From Rhizomicrobium sp. (lineage in GTDB: Bacteria; Pseudomonadota; Alphaproteobacteria; Micropepsales; Micropepsaceae): DNA of 64,000 nucleotides. This document shows, piece after piece, positions 32,119-41,349 of the stretch. The stretch is taken from positions 4,192,756 through 4,256,755 of the forward strand of contig JBBCGJ010000001.1 in assembly GCA_037200985.1 (NCBI GenBank), given 5' to 3'. Every line of letters begins with the position of its first letter. Position 1 is the first letter of the stretch. The translations under genes were made by a program, and so were the position numbers. Under the pieces are notes generated by a model. The model was given only the letters and a program-made list of their open reading frames with translations, made no database searches and was not told the DNA's origin.

Positions 32119-35100
32119 TTGAACAAGCGTGCTCTTATGCTTTCGGCCGCCGCGGCCGCGCTGCTGTCCACCCCGGCCCTGGCCGTCGGCCCGACGGAAC
32201 TCAAGACCGTGGTCACCACCGCGCAGAAGACCAGCGCGACGGGCGATCTCACGATCGATTCGGGCGCCGGCATCAATTTCAAGTCGGCCACCGCGGCGCT
32301 CCTGACCATCGATTCGAGCAATACGGTCAACAATGGCGGCGCGCTGACCGGGGCCGACCAGGATTCGCAGACCGCCGTCGCGATCAATGCGAGCGGCCTG
32401 ACCGGCTCCTTCCTCAGCAACGGAACGATCGCGCTGGGCGGCAGCGGCACCACCAAGAAGGCCGTCTATCTGACCGGCACCAGCTTCTTCAACGGCAACA
32501 TCACGCTCGATACCGGCTCCGCGGTCACCATCGTCGGCGATTCGTCGATCGGCGTGGCCAGCGACTCCACCGCCACCCTCAACGGCGACTGGACCCTCGG
32601 CGGCACGATGAGCATGGCGCCATCGACCGCGAATTCCAGCACCGTGTCGGGAACCATGCTCGCCAGCCTGCTCGGCACGACCAACGGCAACGTCATCATT
32701 TCCAGCGGCGCGTCCTGGAGCGCCACCGGAAACGGCGCGCAGGGCATCGTCATCGGCGGCGCGATCAACGCCTGCAACAAGGCCGTGACGCCGAATTGCA
32801 CCGAGATCGGCACGTTCGCCAATTCCGGCACGCTGGCCGTCGCCGGCGTCGGCATCCGCAATCCGAACAAGCCCAATGTCGAAGGCGGCAGCGTCCTGAT
32901 CATCCAGAACAGCATTGCCGGCGGCATCCTGAACAATGGCCCGGCCAGCAGCTCCGACGGCACCGTCTCGGCGACGATCTCCGGCAATGGCACGCAGCAG
33001 GCGCCGACCATCGTGATCACGCCCAGCCCGCTCATCGCCGCCGGCCAGACCATGACCATCGGCGTGGACAGCGCCGACACCGCGAACCCGACCTACAGCT
33101 TCATCAATCGCGGCAGCATCCTCGCCTCGCCCGAGGATCCCAATGTCAGCGCCGAAGCCATCCAGATCAGCGGCACAATGTCCGTCCCGATCGTGTTCGG
33201 CGGCAACGGCTTGCTGACGTCCGGTACCATCACCGCCGGCGCCACGAGTTCGACGCCGGGCAATGTCGTCAGCGCGACGGCGCTGGAGATCGGAAGCAAC
33301 GTCACGCTGCCCTCGATCCGCGTCTCGTCGCAGACCTCGACGGACGGCTCGAGCGGTGGCTCGATTTCGGCGATCGTCAGCGGGCCGCAGGGCGGCGTCG
33401 CGACCGCGATCTCCATCGACGGCACGCCGAGCACCACGGCGATCGTCACCAGCGTGCCCAGGATCGACGTCGAGCGCGGCGCGAGCATCATCGCGAGCGC
33501 GTCGGCCAGCGTCCCGACCGGAACGACGATCGGCACGCTGTCGGCGATCGGCATCCGCGACATTTCCAACTCGCTGACGACGATCAACAACGCCGGATCG
33601 ATCCGGGCCGTAGCGACGCTGAGCGATGCGACCACCGGCGCGTCGCTGACGCTCACCGGCGGCGTCGTGCCCGTAACCCATGCGGTCGACGCGTCGCTGA
33701 ACACGGTGGGCTTGAACTTCACCAACAGCGGCCTCGTGCAGGGCGACGTGCTGTTCGGTTCGGGCAGCGACACCTATTTCGTCCAGGGCAACGGCCCCTC
33801 CGGCGTCGCGGTCCAGAGCGGCGCGGTCAATTTCGGCTTTTCGAGTTCGGGCGAGAGCACGAATGTGGCCTTGGGAGCCGTTGGAAGCCGGGGCGCGGGC
33901 GACTTCCTCCATGTCGGCCAGTTCGCCAATGTCGCCGGCGCGATCACCGCGCAGGGCACGCTCGACGTGCAGATCGACGGGACCGGCACGCTGTCGGTCC
34001 AGAATGTCGGCACCACGCTCGCGACCCGCAATTTCACCGTCGCCGGCGGCTCGACCTCGAACGGCATCACCAATGCCGGCACGCTGAACATCTCCGTGAC
34101 CCAGGGCGTCACGACGGCGCCCGTCATCTCGGCGTCCAACATGGTCACGATCGGCGGCGGCGCCCAGCTCAACGTGACCTATGGCAGCTTCATCACCGAG
34201 ACCGGCTCCTTCGTCCTGATCCAGACGCCGACCGGCATGCTCAATGTCAGCGACGCCGATGTGCAGCGCTACAGCTCCCAGGTCGACGGCAGCAATGGCG
34301 GCACGCTGCCCTTCCTGTTCAGCAGCGCGTCGATCAGCAAGGCCAACGACACCGCGGGCCATACCAATCTTTTGCTGCAGATCACCGCCAAGTCGGTCGA
34401 TCAGCTCGGTCTGACCGGCTATGCACGCGCCATCCAGCCGCTCGCCAACATCGCCATCGCCAAGGACACCGCGCTCGGCGCCGCGATGATCGCCGGCATC
34501 AACTCCAAGGCCGACGCCCAAGCCGCCTATGACGCCTTTGCGCCCGACGTCTCGGGCGGCATCCGCGCCGTCGCGATCTCGCTCACCGACCAGGCGACCG
34601 GCCAGGTCGGCGCGCGCCTGCGCGACCTGCGCCTCTTCGCCAAGGAAGAGGGCGAGCTCACCCTCTGGGGCAACCAGTTCGGCGAGTACATGGCGACGCA
34701 CGGCCAGAACGTGAAGGGCGTGCCGGGCGTCAACGAGCCCGCCACCTGCACCGCCGCGACCTGCGGCGAGGTGAACCTCAGCGGCTTCAAGGACCACGGC
34801 TTCGGCTTCTCGATGGGCCTCGACGAGGGCTCGCCGTCCACCGGCTGGTACGGCGCCGCCTTCACCTTCTACACCGGCGACGTGGCCGAGACCGGCGACC
34901 GCAACTCCAAGACCCAGACGCTCTGGTACATGCTGACCGGCTACAGCACCTGGCGCGGCCGCGGCCTCTTCGTCGACAGCCAGGTCAATGTCGGCTACGG
35001 CGATTTCAAGGGCAAGCGCATGCTGATCCTCGACATCCCGGCCTCGCCGACGGTGCCGGCCGACACCACCTTCACCCGCGAAGCCGACAGCAAGCGCGCC

Positions 35101-35607
35101 GGCCTCCTGGCCTCGCTCGGCCTGACCATCGGCGCCCAGATGAAATATGGCGGCCTGATCAACATCCCGCAGATCTCCCTCGACGGCATGACGCTGCGCG
35201 AGGAGGGCTTCACCGAGGCCAATGGCGGCGTCGGCATGGACCTGACCGTCAAGCCCTATTACGCCAATTCGCTGCGCGTGTTCCTGGGCGACGAGATTCG
35301 CACCAGCATCAGCCTTGGCGACTTCTTCCTGCAGCCTTCGGCGCGGCTCGGCTACCGCTTCGACTTCCTGGACGATCCGGTGAAGCTGCGCGCCCAGTTC
35401 GCCGACAATCCGGGCACGCTGGCCAAGGACCCCGGCGCGCTGTTCACGATCCAAGGCCCCGATCCGTCGCGCGGCAATGTCGTCGCGGGCGCGGCGCTCA
35501 ACGCCACGACCGAGAACTGGACCATCGGCCTGAACTACGACTTCGTGCGCGGCTCCAACAGCGCCACCGAGCAGGTCGGCACGCTCTCGCTGCTGGGCCG
35601 CATCTAA
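32119..35607 (+). CDS. autotransporter with beta-helix passenger
   Basis: A 1162-residue type V secretion protein from a TTG start (AGAGG 7 bases upstream). The signal peptide is MNKRALMLSAAAAALLSTPA ending at ALA. The passenger, to roughly residue 830, is rich in Gly, Ser, Thr and Asn with repeating short strands (NSGTLAVAGVGI, GTLDVQIDGTGTL), as in surface beta-helices. The autotransporter barrel covers roughly the last 280 residues, ending GTLSLLGRI with a terminal hydrophobic residue. It is probably a surface adhesin or enzyme; no catalytic motif is seen in the passenger. The divergent gap 31860-32118 shows no other gene. Confidence 0.93.
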   Translation: MNKRALMLSAAAAALLSTPALAVGPTELKTVVTTAQKTSATGDLTIDSGAGINFKSATAALLTIDSSNTVNNGGALTGADQDSQTAVAINASGLTGSFLSNGTIALGGSGTTKKAVYLTGTSFFNGNITLDTGSAVTIVGDSSIGVASDSTATLNGDWTLGGTMSMAPSTANSSTVSGTMLASLLGTTNGNVIISSGASWSATGNGAQGIVIGGAINACNKAVTPNCTEIGTFANSGTLAVAGVGIRNPNKPNVEGGSVLIIQNSIAGGILNNGPASSSDGTVSATISGNGTQQAPTIVITPSPLIAAGQTMTIGVDSADTANPTYSFINRGSILASPEDPNVSAEAIQISGTMSVPIVFGGNGLLTSGTITAGATSSTPGNVVSATALEIGSNVTLPSIRVSSQTSTDGSSGGSISAIVSGPQGGVATAISIDGTPSTTAIVTSVPRIDVERGASIIASASASVPTGTTIGTLSAIGIRDISNSLTTINNAGSIRAVATLSDATTGASLTLTGGVVPVTHAVDASLNTVGLNFTNSGLVQGDVLFGSGSDTYFVQGNGPSGVAVQSGAVNFGFSSSGESTNVALGAVGSRGAGDFLHVGQFANVAGAITAQGTLDVQIDGTGTLSVQNVGTTLATRNFTVAGGSTSNGITNAGTLNISVTQGVTTAPVISASNMVTIGGGAQLNVTYGSFITETGSFVLIQTPTGMLNVSDADVQRYSSQVDGSNGGTLPFLFSSASISKANDTAGHTNLLLQITAKSVDQLGLTGYARAIQPLANIAIAKDTALGAAMIAGINSKADAQAAYDAFAPDVSGGIRAVAISLTDQATGQVGARLRDLRLFAKEEGELTLWGNQFGEYMATHGQNVKGVPGVNEPATCTAATCGEVNLSGFKDHGFGFSMGLDEGSPSTGWYGAAFTFYTGDVAETGDRNSKTQTLWYMLTGYSTWRGRGLFVDSQVNVGYGDFKGKRMLILDIPASPTVPADTTFTREADSKRAGLLASLGLTIGAQMKYGGLINIPQISLDGMTLREEGFTEANGGVGMDLTVKPYYANSLRVFLGDEIRTSISLGDFFLQPSARLGYRFDFLDDPVKLRAQFADNPGTLAKDPGALFTIQGPDPSRGNVVAGAALNATTENWTIGLNYDFVRGSNSATEQVGTLSLLGRI

Positions 35608-35621
35608 GAATCGACCCTCCC

Positions 35622-36662
35622 TCAAGGAGAGGGTGACATCGCCGCCTCGATCAGCTTCGCCACGTCCGCGTCGGGCGTGGCGAAGGAGAGCATCAGCCGC
35701 GCCAGCACGAGCCCGTCTTGCGGCACGCCCCAGTCGTAGAACACCGCCCCCGCCGCGCGCAGCCTCTTGGCGAGCGCCACGGGCATGCGCGCGAACACCG
35801 CATTGGCCTCGACCGGATGGGCGACCGTGACGTCCTCCGCCCGCGCCAGGCCCTGGGCGAGGCGCTGCGCCAGCCCGTTGGCGTGCCTGGCATTGGCCAG
35901 CCAGTGATCGCCGTCGAGATAGGCTTCCAGTTGCGCCGAGACGAACCGCATCTTCGACAGCAGGTGGCCGGATTTCTTGCGCCGGTATTCGAAATCGGCC
36001 GCGTCCTTGGGATCGAAGAAGATCACCGCCTCCGCGGCCAGCGCGCCGTTCTTCGTCGCGCCGAAGGAGAGCACGTCCACCCCGCTCTGCCACGACAGCG
36101 CCGCCGCCGTGCAGCCGAGCCCGACTAGCGCATTGGCGAACCGCGCCCCGTCGACATGCAGCTTCAGCCGATGATCGCGCGCCACCGCCGAGATCGCCTT
36201 CAATTCGTCCGGCGTATAGACCGTGCCGAGTTCGGTCGCTTGCGTCAGGCTGATCGCCGCCGGCTGGGCGTGATGCACGAAGCCCTTCTGGAAATGCTTG
36301 AGTGCCCGTTCGATCGCATCCGGCGTCAGCTTGGCGTCGCCGCCCTCGATCGGCACGAGCTTGGCGCCATGGGTGAAGAATTCCGGCGCGCCGCATTCGT
36401 CGACCGCGATATGCGCCTCGGCGTGGCACAGGATCGCGCCATGCGGCGGCACCAGCGTCGCGAGCGACAGCGCATTGGCGGTCGTGCCGTTGATCACCGG
36501 ATAGGCCGCGACCTCGCGCGCGAAAATCTCGTCCAGGCGCGCGGTCACGCGCTGGGTGACGGGATCGCCGCCATAGGCCGGCGCTGGCGCCTGCCCGATG
36601 GCCGCCACCGCCGCGAGGATCTTCGCCGAGGCGCCGTAATGGTTGTCGCTCGCGAAATTCAT
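35622..36662 (-). CDS. ltaE: low-specificity threonine aldolase family PLP enzyme
   Basis: A 346-residue fold-type I PLP enzyme of the threonine aldolase/beta-eliminating lyase family. It starts MNFASDNHYGASAKILAAV, has VINGTTANALSLATLVPPHGAILCHAEAHI in the cofactor region, LHVDGARFANALV for the PLP Asp and VDVLSFGATKNGA for the Schiff-base Lys. The reaction is Thr or beta-hydroxy amino acid to glycine plus aldehyde. It lies 3 bases downstream of gloA-like gene, so the two probably form an operon; aldehyde release and glyoxal detoxification would fit together. Its stop codon sits within a CCCTCC-type hairpin. Confidence 0.92.
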   Translation of the reverse strand: MNFASDNHYGASAKILAAVAAIGQAPAPAYGGDPVTQRVTARLDEIFAREVAAYPVINGTTANALSLATLVPPHGAILCHAEAHIAVDECGAPEFFTHGAKLVPIEGGDAKLTPDAIERALKHFQKGFVHHAQPAAISLTQATELGTVYTPDELKAISAVARDHRLKLHVDGARFANALVGLGCTAAALSWQSGVDVLSFGATKNGALAAEAVIFFDPKDAADFEYRRKKSGHLLSKMRFVSAQLEAYLDGDHWLANARHANGLAQRLAQGLARAEDVTVAHPVEANAVFARMPVALAKRLRAAGAVFYDWGVPQDGLVLARLMLSFATPDADVAKLIEAAMSPSP

Positions 36663-36665
36663 GCC

Positions 36666-37106
36666 CTACCAGCTTCCGACATTGGGCATCGAGGCCCAGG
36701 GCTCCTGCGGCGGCAGCGGGCCGCCGTCCTGCAACAGCTCGATGGAGATGCCGTCGGGCGAGCGCACGAAGGCCATGTTGCCGTCGCGCGGCGGACGGTT
36801 GATCGTGACGCCGCCGTCCATCAATCGTCGGCATACTGCGTAAATGTCGCCGACCCGGTAGGCGAGATGGCCGAAATTCCGTCCGCCGGAATAATCTTTC
36901 TCGTCCCAATTGTATGTGAGCTCAACCATCGGGATACCGTCGCCGCTGCCGGTCGCGGCATCCTCGGGCGTGGCCAGGAAGACCAGCGTGAAGCGGCCCA
37001 TCTTGTTCTCGATGCGGCGAAGTTCCGTCAGCCCGAGCTTCGCGCAATAAAAATCCAACGCGGCATCGAGATCGCCGACGCGGACCATGGTGTGGAGATA
37101 GCGCAT
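36666..37106 (-). CDS. gloA: lactoylglutathione lyase (glyoxalase I)
   Basis: A 146-residue VOC-fold metalloenzyme. The metal ligands are visible in order: His in [10 protein letters not shown] (H5), Glu in [13 protein letters not shown], His in [13 protein letters not shown], and Glu in [10 protein letters not shown]. It converts the methylglyoxal-glutathione hemithioacetal to S-lactoylglutathione. Start 37106 matches the family [10 protein letters not shown] beginning; upstream in-frame codons are not conserved-looking. It is followed after 3 bases by ltaE. Confidence 0.95.
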   Translation of the reverse strand: MRYLHTMVRVGDLDAALDFYCAKLGLTELRRIENKMGRFTLVFLATPEDAATGSGDGIPMVELTYNWDEKDYSGGRNFGHLAYRVGDIYAVCRRLMDGGVTINRPPRDGNMAFVRSPDGISIELLQDGGPLPPQEPWASMPNVGSW

Positions 37107-37589
37107 TCCGTCATTCCTTCGAAGGCGCGGGTTTCGCGCGCATGTTAGCAACGAATTCGGCGGCGAGGAGTGTTGTCCTTGCGCGGCCGCGGTCGACTCG
37201 CCGCGCATCCGCGATCCATGTTGCAGCGCGAGAGGCGTAATTTCGCCACCATGCGATGCGAATTTTCCAGGCGTGGACGTTCGGTGGAACGATTAGCCGC
37301 ATCCGGGAATGCTCTCCAAACGGGCCTGGGAGAAACATTCCGACGCTAAGATCGCCTCTCGAAAGCGTCCGCGGAATTCGGCCGGTTTTGCGGCGTCATG
37401 CGGCTGTCGTGTGAATTGATCATGACGGCAGGCGTGCCTTCCTAGCGGGCATCTGCCGCGCCGCCGTGCATGCCGGATTAACTAGCCTGTTCACGAAGTT
37501 GCGTTTACCAAATCGAAAGACTAGACCCCCCTTGCGAACCGTGATTACGTTGGCTTTAAGAAAAAGGGAGCATCGGACGCTAACCGGTG
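37107..37589. other. intergenic region without recognised gene
   Basis: Divergent gap between gloA and tonB. No convincing reading frame, tRNA or repeat was found. The part from 37590 to the tonB start contains foldable leader sequence and is listed separately. Confidence 0.5.
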
Positions 37590-37657
37590 CCGGGAGGGGG
37601 ACGCGTACTTTGGCCCAAATCCGCCAATCCCGGTGCCATCGCGCCGGGATTAGTTTT
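37590..37657 (+). promoter_or_regulatory. structured leader with competing hairpins upstream of tonB
   Basis: AATCCCGG (37626-37633) can pair with CCGGGATT (37644-37651) to form a hairpin followed by AG-TTTT, a terminator-like arrangement 20 bases before the tonB start. The same TCCCGG can instead pair with an upstream CCGGGA (37590-37595). Mutually exclusive pairing of this kind is typical of attenuators. No known riboswitch class was recognised. Confidence 0.35.
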
Positions 37658-37677
37658 GTGTAGGCGACGAAAGACCC

Positions 37678-38322
37678 ATGGAACAACCAACACACGATCT
37701 GAGAGCTCACATCCCCAGCACCGTTGAAGGAACGAGCACGCGCTCGGTGAGCCTTCTGGTGGTCGTCGGGATTCATATCGGTCTTGCCTTCGCATTGATC
37801 GCCGGCCTCAAGGCGGGCCTGATCGAAAAGCTGCCCGAGGAATTGAAAGCCGAAGTCGTGCAGCCGAAGGACGATGTGAAGCCGCCGCCGCCGCCGCCGC
37901 CGGATCTGGCGAAGCCGCCGCCGCCCTTCGTGCCGCCGCCGGAAATCAACATCGCGACGGACGCGCCGGTGACCAATGCGATCACCGCGGTGCAGGCCGT
38001 CGCGCCGACGCCGCCGGCGCCGGTGCAGGCCCCGGTCGTCACGCCGTCCAAGGCGGTCGGCCGTACGCATGACTGCCAGTCCTACTATCCCCCGCTCGCC
38101 GCCAAGCTGAACGAGACCGGCAATGTGCTCATTCACTACGACGTCGGGGCCGACGGTTCGATCTCCAATGTCGGTATCGTCAAATCGAGCGGTTCCGACC
38201 GTTTGGATCAAGCGGCCGTGAACTGCGTTTCCTCCAAGTGGCGCAATACCCCTGCGATGCAGGGGGATACGCCGGTTGCGACGCCCGGTCACCAGGCCAT
38301 CATTCAGTTCAAACTCAACTAG
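37678..38322 (+). CDS. tonB: energy transducer TonB
   Basis: A 214-residue protein with one N-terminal membrane anchor (VSLLVVVGIHIGLAFALIAG, about residues 23-42). A proline-rich periplasm-spanning stretch (PPPPPPPDLAKPPPPFVPPP) follows, then a C-terminal TonB domain (ETGNVLIHYDVGADGSISNV, SSGSDRLDQAAVNC). Two Cys residues (CQSYYPP and AVNCVSS) could form a disulphide. It transmits proton-motive energy to TonB-dependent receptors. It is first in tonB-exbB-exbD-exbD-TPR. Confidence 0.95.
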   Translation: MEQPTHDLRAHIPSTVEGTSTRSVSLLVVVGIHIGLAFALIAGLKAGLIEKLPEELKAEVVQPKDDVKPPPPPPPDLAKPPPPFVPPPEINIATDAPVTNAITAVQAVAPTPPAPVQAPVVTPSKAVGRTHDCQSYYPPLAAKLNETGNVLIHYDVGADGSISNVGIVKSSGSDRLDQAAVNCVSSKWRNTPAMQGDTPVATPGHQAIIQFKLN

Positions 38323-38365
38323 CACCCCAGCTTTGTCTCTTCTGGACTCACGGAGTAGTAGGAAA

Positions 38366-39190
38366 ATGACCTTGAAGACCCTGACGATCGCAGCCGCCTT
38401 CGTCCTGATTTCGGGCCTCGGCGCCAGCCAGGCTCTCGCCCAGACCACCCCTCCGCCGGAGCCCACCATGGCCGCTCCGACCGCTGCACCGGCGCCCGCG
38501 CCGTCCACGCCTGCGATCACCGCACCGGCGCCGACCCCGGCCTCGACGGACAATCCCTACGGTCTGGAAGACATCGTGAAGAAGGGCAATCCGGTCTCGC
38601 TGACCGTTCTGGCCCTGCTCGCCGTCATGTCGGCCGGCACCTGGTACATCTTCTTCATGAAGTTCTTCGAGCAGTCGCGGATTCTGACCCAGGCCCGCAC
38701 GGTCGAGAAGCGCTTCTGGACCTCCGGCACGCTGGCCGAAGGCGTCGACAAGCTGCCCAAGAACTCCATGTTCCGCAGCGTCGCCGATGCCGGCATCCGC
38801 GCCAGCCAGGGCGGCACCAGCCTCGTCGGCCTCAACGACTGGATCGCGATGTCGCTGACCCGCCAGCTCGAGGACGCCAATTCGCGCCTTCAGGGCTCGA
38901 TCGCCTTCCTCGCGTCGGTCGGCTCGACCGCGCCCTTCGTCGGTCTGTTCGGCACGGTGTGGGGCATTCTGCAGGCGCTCATCGCGATCGGCGTCGCCGG
39001 TCAGGCCTCGATCGACAAGGTCGCGGGTCCCGTCGGTGAGGCGCTGATCATGACCGCCATCGGTCTGATGGTCGCGGTGCCCGCGGTGTTGATCTACAAC
39101 TACCTCGTTCGCCGCAACAAGGTCATCCAGGAAAAGCTGCGCGGCTTCGCGGGCGACCTGCAGACCTACCTGATCACCAAGAGCAAGTAG
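38366..39190 (+). CDS. exbB: MotA/TolQ/ExbB proton channel protein
   Basis: A 274-residue ExbB with a cleavable-looking N-terminal leader (TLKTLTIAAAFVLISGLGAS ending near ALAQ) and a Pro/Ala-rich linker. Three membrane helices follow; the last two surround GSTAPFVGLFGTVWGILQAL and GEALIMTAIGLMVAVPAVL, the ExbB/TolQ signatures. It forms the pentameric channel that, with ExbD, harvests proton flow for TonB. The N-terminal signal plus linker form is common in alphaproteobacterial ExbB. Confidence 0.95.
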   Translation: MTLKTLTIAAAFVLISGLGASQALAQTTPPPEPTMAAPTAAPAPAPSTPAITAPAPTPASTDNPYGLEDIVKKGNPVSLTVLALLAVMSAGTWYIFFMKFFEQSRILTQARTVEKRFWTSGTLAEGVDKLPKNSMFRSVADAGIRASQGGTSLVGLNDWIAMSLTRQLEDANSRLQGSIAFLASVGSTAPFVGLFGTVWGILQALIAIGVAGQASIDKVAGPVGEALIMTAIGLMVAVPAVLIYNYLVRRNKVIQEKLRGFAGDLQTYLITKSK

Positions 39191-39225
39191 CCAGGGAACG
39201 CGGCAAGCGCGCGGAGTAATCATCC

Positions 39226-39672
39226 ATGGCTATGAATGTTCAGTCCGCCGATCACGGCGACGATCCGGATCTGAACACGACCATCAACACCACCCCGCTG
39301 GTGGACGTGATGCTCGTGCTTCTCATCATCTTCCTGGTCACCATTCCGGTGATCGTGAAGACGGTGCAGGTCCAGCTTCCGAATTATCGCAACATCGCGA
39401 CGATCACGAAGCCCGAAAATATCGTCATCGCCGTCGATAAGGACGAAAACATCTACTACAACAACGCCCCCATCGACTCGAGCGAACTCAAGGACAGGCT
39501 GGAGGATGCGCTTCGCCGCGCCGTCGCCGCCGGCAAGCCGCTTCCCGAAGTGCACATCCGTGCCGATCGGGGCGTTCGTTTCCAGGCGGTGGGCCGCGTC
39601 GTGTTCGCCTGTCAGATCGCCGGCATCCAGAAGGTCGGCTTCCTGACAGAGCCGCGCAACGACGCACCCTGA
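39226..39672 (+). CDS. exbD: ExbD/TolR biopolymer transport protein (copy 1)
   Basis: A 148-residue ExbD. A single TM helix follows the conserved start NTTINTTPLVDVMLVLLIIFLVT, with the essential channel Asp in PLVDVML. The periplasmic domain has the VVFACQIAGIQKVGFLTEP ending. It works with ExbB and TonB in the same operon. A second, shorter copy lies 46 bases downstream. Confidence 0.95.
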   Translation: MAMNVQSADHGDDPDLNTTINTTPLVDVMLVLLIIFLVTIPVIVKTVQVQLPNYRNIATITKPENIVIAVDKDENIYYNNAPIDSSELKDRLEDALRRAVAAGKPLPEVHIRADRGVRFQAVGRVVFACQIAGIQKVGFLTEPRNDAP

Positions 39673-39718
39673 TGACCGGCGGATATGTGATCGACGGACG
39701 GAACAAAGGTAACGCCCC

Positions 39719-40138
39719 ATGGCAATGAATATCGGCAACGAGTCCGGCGAAGGCGAGGTGATGGTGGAGATGAACACCACCCCGCTGATCGACGTCATGC
39801 TCGTGCTGCTTACGCTTCTCATCATCACCCTGCCGATCCAGACCCACGCGGTGAAGCTCGACATGCCGCGTCCCAACACCAAGCCGCCGCCGACGCCGCC
39901 GGTGGTGGTGACGCTGGTGGTGGATTTCGACGGCCAGATCTACTGGAACAACGCGCCGATCGATCGCGCGACGCTGGACAGCTACCTGTCCTCCGCGGCG
40001 AGCGACGATCCGCAGCCTGAAATCCATCTCCAGCCGAACCGGCTGGCGAAGTACGACTCCGTGGCGATGGTGCTGGCCGATGCGCAGCGTATCGGCGTGA
40101 CCCATATCGGGTTCACCGGCATCGAAACCATGCAGTAA
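39719..40138 (+). CDS. exbD: ExbD/TolR biopolymer transport protein (copy 2)
   Basis: A 139-residue ExbD paralogue with MNTTPLIDVMLVLLTLLIIT (channel Asp retained). A Pro-rich linker NTKPPPTPPVVV follows, and it ends LADAQRIGVTHIGFTGIE. Two ExbD genes after one exbB are seen in other TonB operons (for example in Xanthomonas), where the second is not always needed for iron uptake. The two copies here differ enough to suggest separate partners. Confidence 0.94.
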   Translation: MAMNIGNESGEGEVMVEMNTTPLIDVMLVLLTLLIITLPIQTHAVKLDMPRPNTKPPPTPPVVVTLVVDFDGQIYWNNAPIDRATLDSYLSSAASDDPQPEIHLQPNRLAKYDSVAMVLADAQRIGVTHIGFTGIETMQ

Positions 40139-40215
40139 AGTGAGGGGCGACCGCCGAAGACGGCATGCGGTCGCATGCGTCCGAGGCCGCGCTTTGAAGG
40201 TTAGAGGTCTCCAGA

Positions 40216-41316
40216 ATGTTGTCCAAGTCCCTGCGTACCGCTGTAGCGGCTCTCCTGCTTTCCACCGCGACGGTGGGCGTGACCACCCTGGCGTTGACGG
40301 TTCCGGCCGAGGCCGCGGCGCGCGCCTCCGTCGCCAAATTCCTCAATGAGGCCATCCGCCAGGCCGGTGCCGGCAATCTCAGCGCGGCGCGCGCCAGCGT
40401 CGGCCAGGCGGAAGGCGTCGGCGGCCTGACCGCCGGCGACCGCGACGCGATCGACAAGGTCAAAACCTACATCGCGCAGAAGTCCAATGCGACGACCGGC
40501 GTCGCCGGCCTCTACACCGCGGGCAAGTACAGCGAAGTCATCGCCGCCGGCCGCGGCAAGGGCGACGCGCAGACCATGCAGCTCGTGGCCCAGTCCTACT
40601 ATCTGACGCGCCAGTTCGCGGAGTGCTCGCGCTACATCCGCAACAATTTCGGCAACGGCGCCGGCGAGCAGATCCTGACCCTCCAGATGCGCTGCGCCTA
40701 CGAGACCCAGGACAATGAATCGATGCGCATGGCGCTCGAACAGCTCGTCCAGCGCACCAACAAGCCGGAATACTGGTCCCAGCTCCTGTCGACGGCGGAG
40801 GGCACCAAGGGGCTCACGGACCATCAGACGCTCGACATCTACCGTCTCAAGCTGATGACTGGCTCGCTGAAGACCGCCGACCAGTACATGCTGCTGGCCC
40901 AGCTCGCGCTCCAGCTCGGCTTCGCGTCCGAATCGCAGAGCGTGATCCAGAAGGGCATCCAGGCGAAGCTGCTCGCCGGCGACCGCGTCAACCGCCTGCT
41001 CGCCATGGCCGGCGGCCAGGCCGGTCAGAACGCCGCCAAGGCCGGCGGTGTCGCCGCCACCGGAAACGGCGACGCACTGGTCAAGCTCGGTGAGGACCTT
41101 TGGGGCCAGGGCAAGTTCCCCGATGCGCTGAAGTTCATCCAGCAAGGCATCGCCAAGGGCGTGACCGACAAGTCCAACGCCCAGATCCGTCTCGGCATGG
41201 CCTATCTCGGCGTCGGCCAGAAGGGCGCTGCGATCAGCGCCTTCTCGAGCGCCGACGGCGACGCCAAGGCCAAGATCGACGGCCATCTCTGGGAAATCTA
41301 CGCCCGCACGCATTGA
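40216..41316 (+). CDS. exported TPR-like protein of the tonB operon
   Basis: A 366-residue periplasmic protein. The signal peptide of about 33 residues ends near AEAAA. The rest is helical repeat, with AGLYTAGKYSEVIAAGRGKG, AQSYYLTRQFAECSRYIRNN and LGEDLWGQGKFPDALKFIQQ having the W/Y-G-A-F pattern of tetratricopeptide repeats. Its function is unknown. Its place as the last gene after the two exbD copies suggests a scaffold for the TonB complex. A CCCTCCC hairpin ends the operon. Confidence 0.88.
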   Translation: MLSKSLRTAVAALLLSTATVGVTTLALTVPAEAAARASVAKFLNEAIRQAGAGNLSAARASVGQAEGVGGLTAGDRDAIDKVKTYIAQKSNATTGVAGLYTAGKYSEVIAAGRGKGDAQTMQLVAQSYYLTRQFAECSRYIRNNFGNGAGEQILTLQMRCAYETQDNESMRMALEQLVQRTNKPEYWSQLLSTAEGTKGLTDHQTLDIYRLKLMTGSLKTADQYMLLAQLALQLGFASESQSVIQKGIQAKLLAGDRVNRLLAMAGGQAGQNAAKAGGVAATGNGDALVKLGEDLWGQGKFPDALKFIQQGIAKGVTDKSNAQIRLGMAYLGVGQKGAAISAFSSADGDAKAKIDGHLWEIYARTH

Positions 41317-41322
41317 GGCATT

Positions 41323-41347
41323 CGACCCTCCCTTTGCGGGAGGGTCG
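41323..41347. terminator. palindromic hairpin between convergent genes (CCCTCCC type)
   Basis: CGACCCTCCC (41323-41332) and GGGAGGGTCG (41338-41347) form a perfect 10-bp stem with loop TTTGC. There is no T run. It separates the tonB operon from the convergent secreted-protein gene and shares its core with the element at 3803-3824. Confidence 0.6.
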
Positions 41348-41349
41348 CT

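Noticed and set aside
32071-36909. Very long minus-strand open frame (about 1600 codons) across the autotransporter and threonine aldolase genes
   Set aside because: Low-complexity Arg/Ala/Gly translation with no motif; the plus-strand autotransporter and the minus-strand aldolase in another frame account for the sequence. Similar long shadows opposite the TonB receptor, RND permease and typA were dropped for the same reason.
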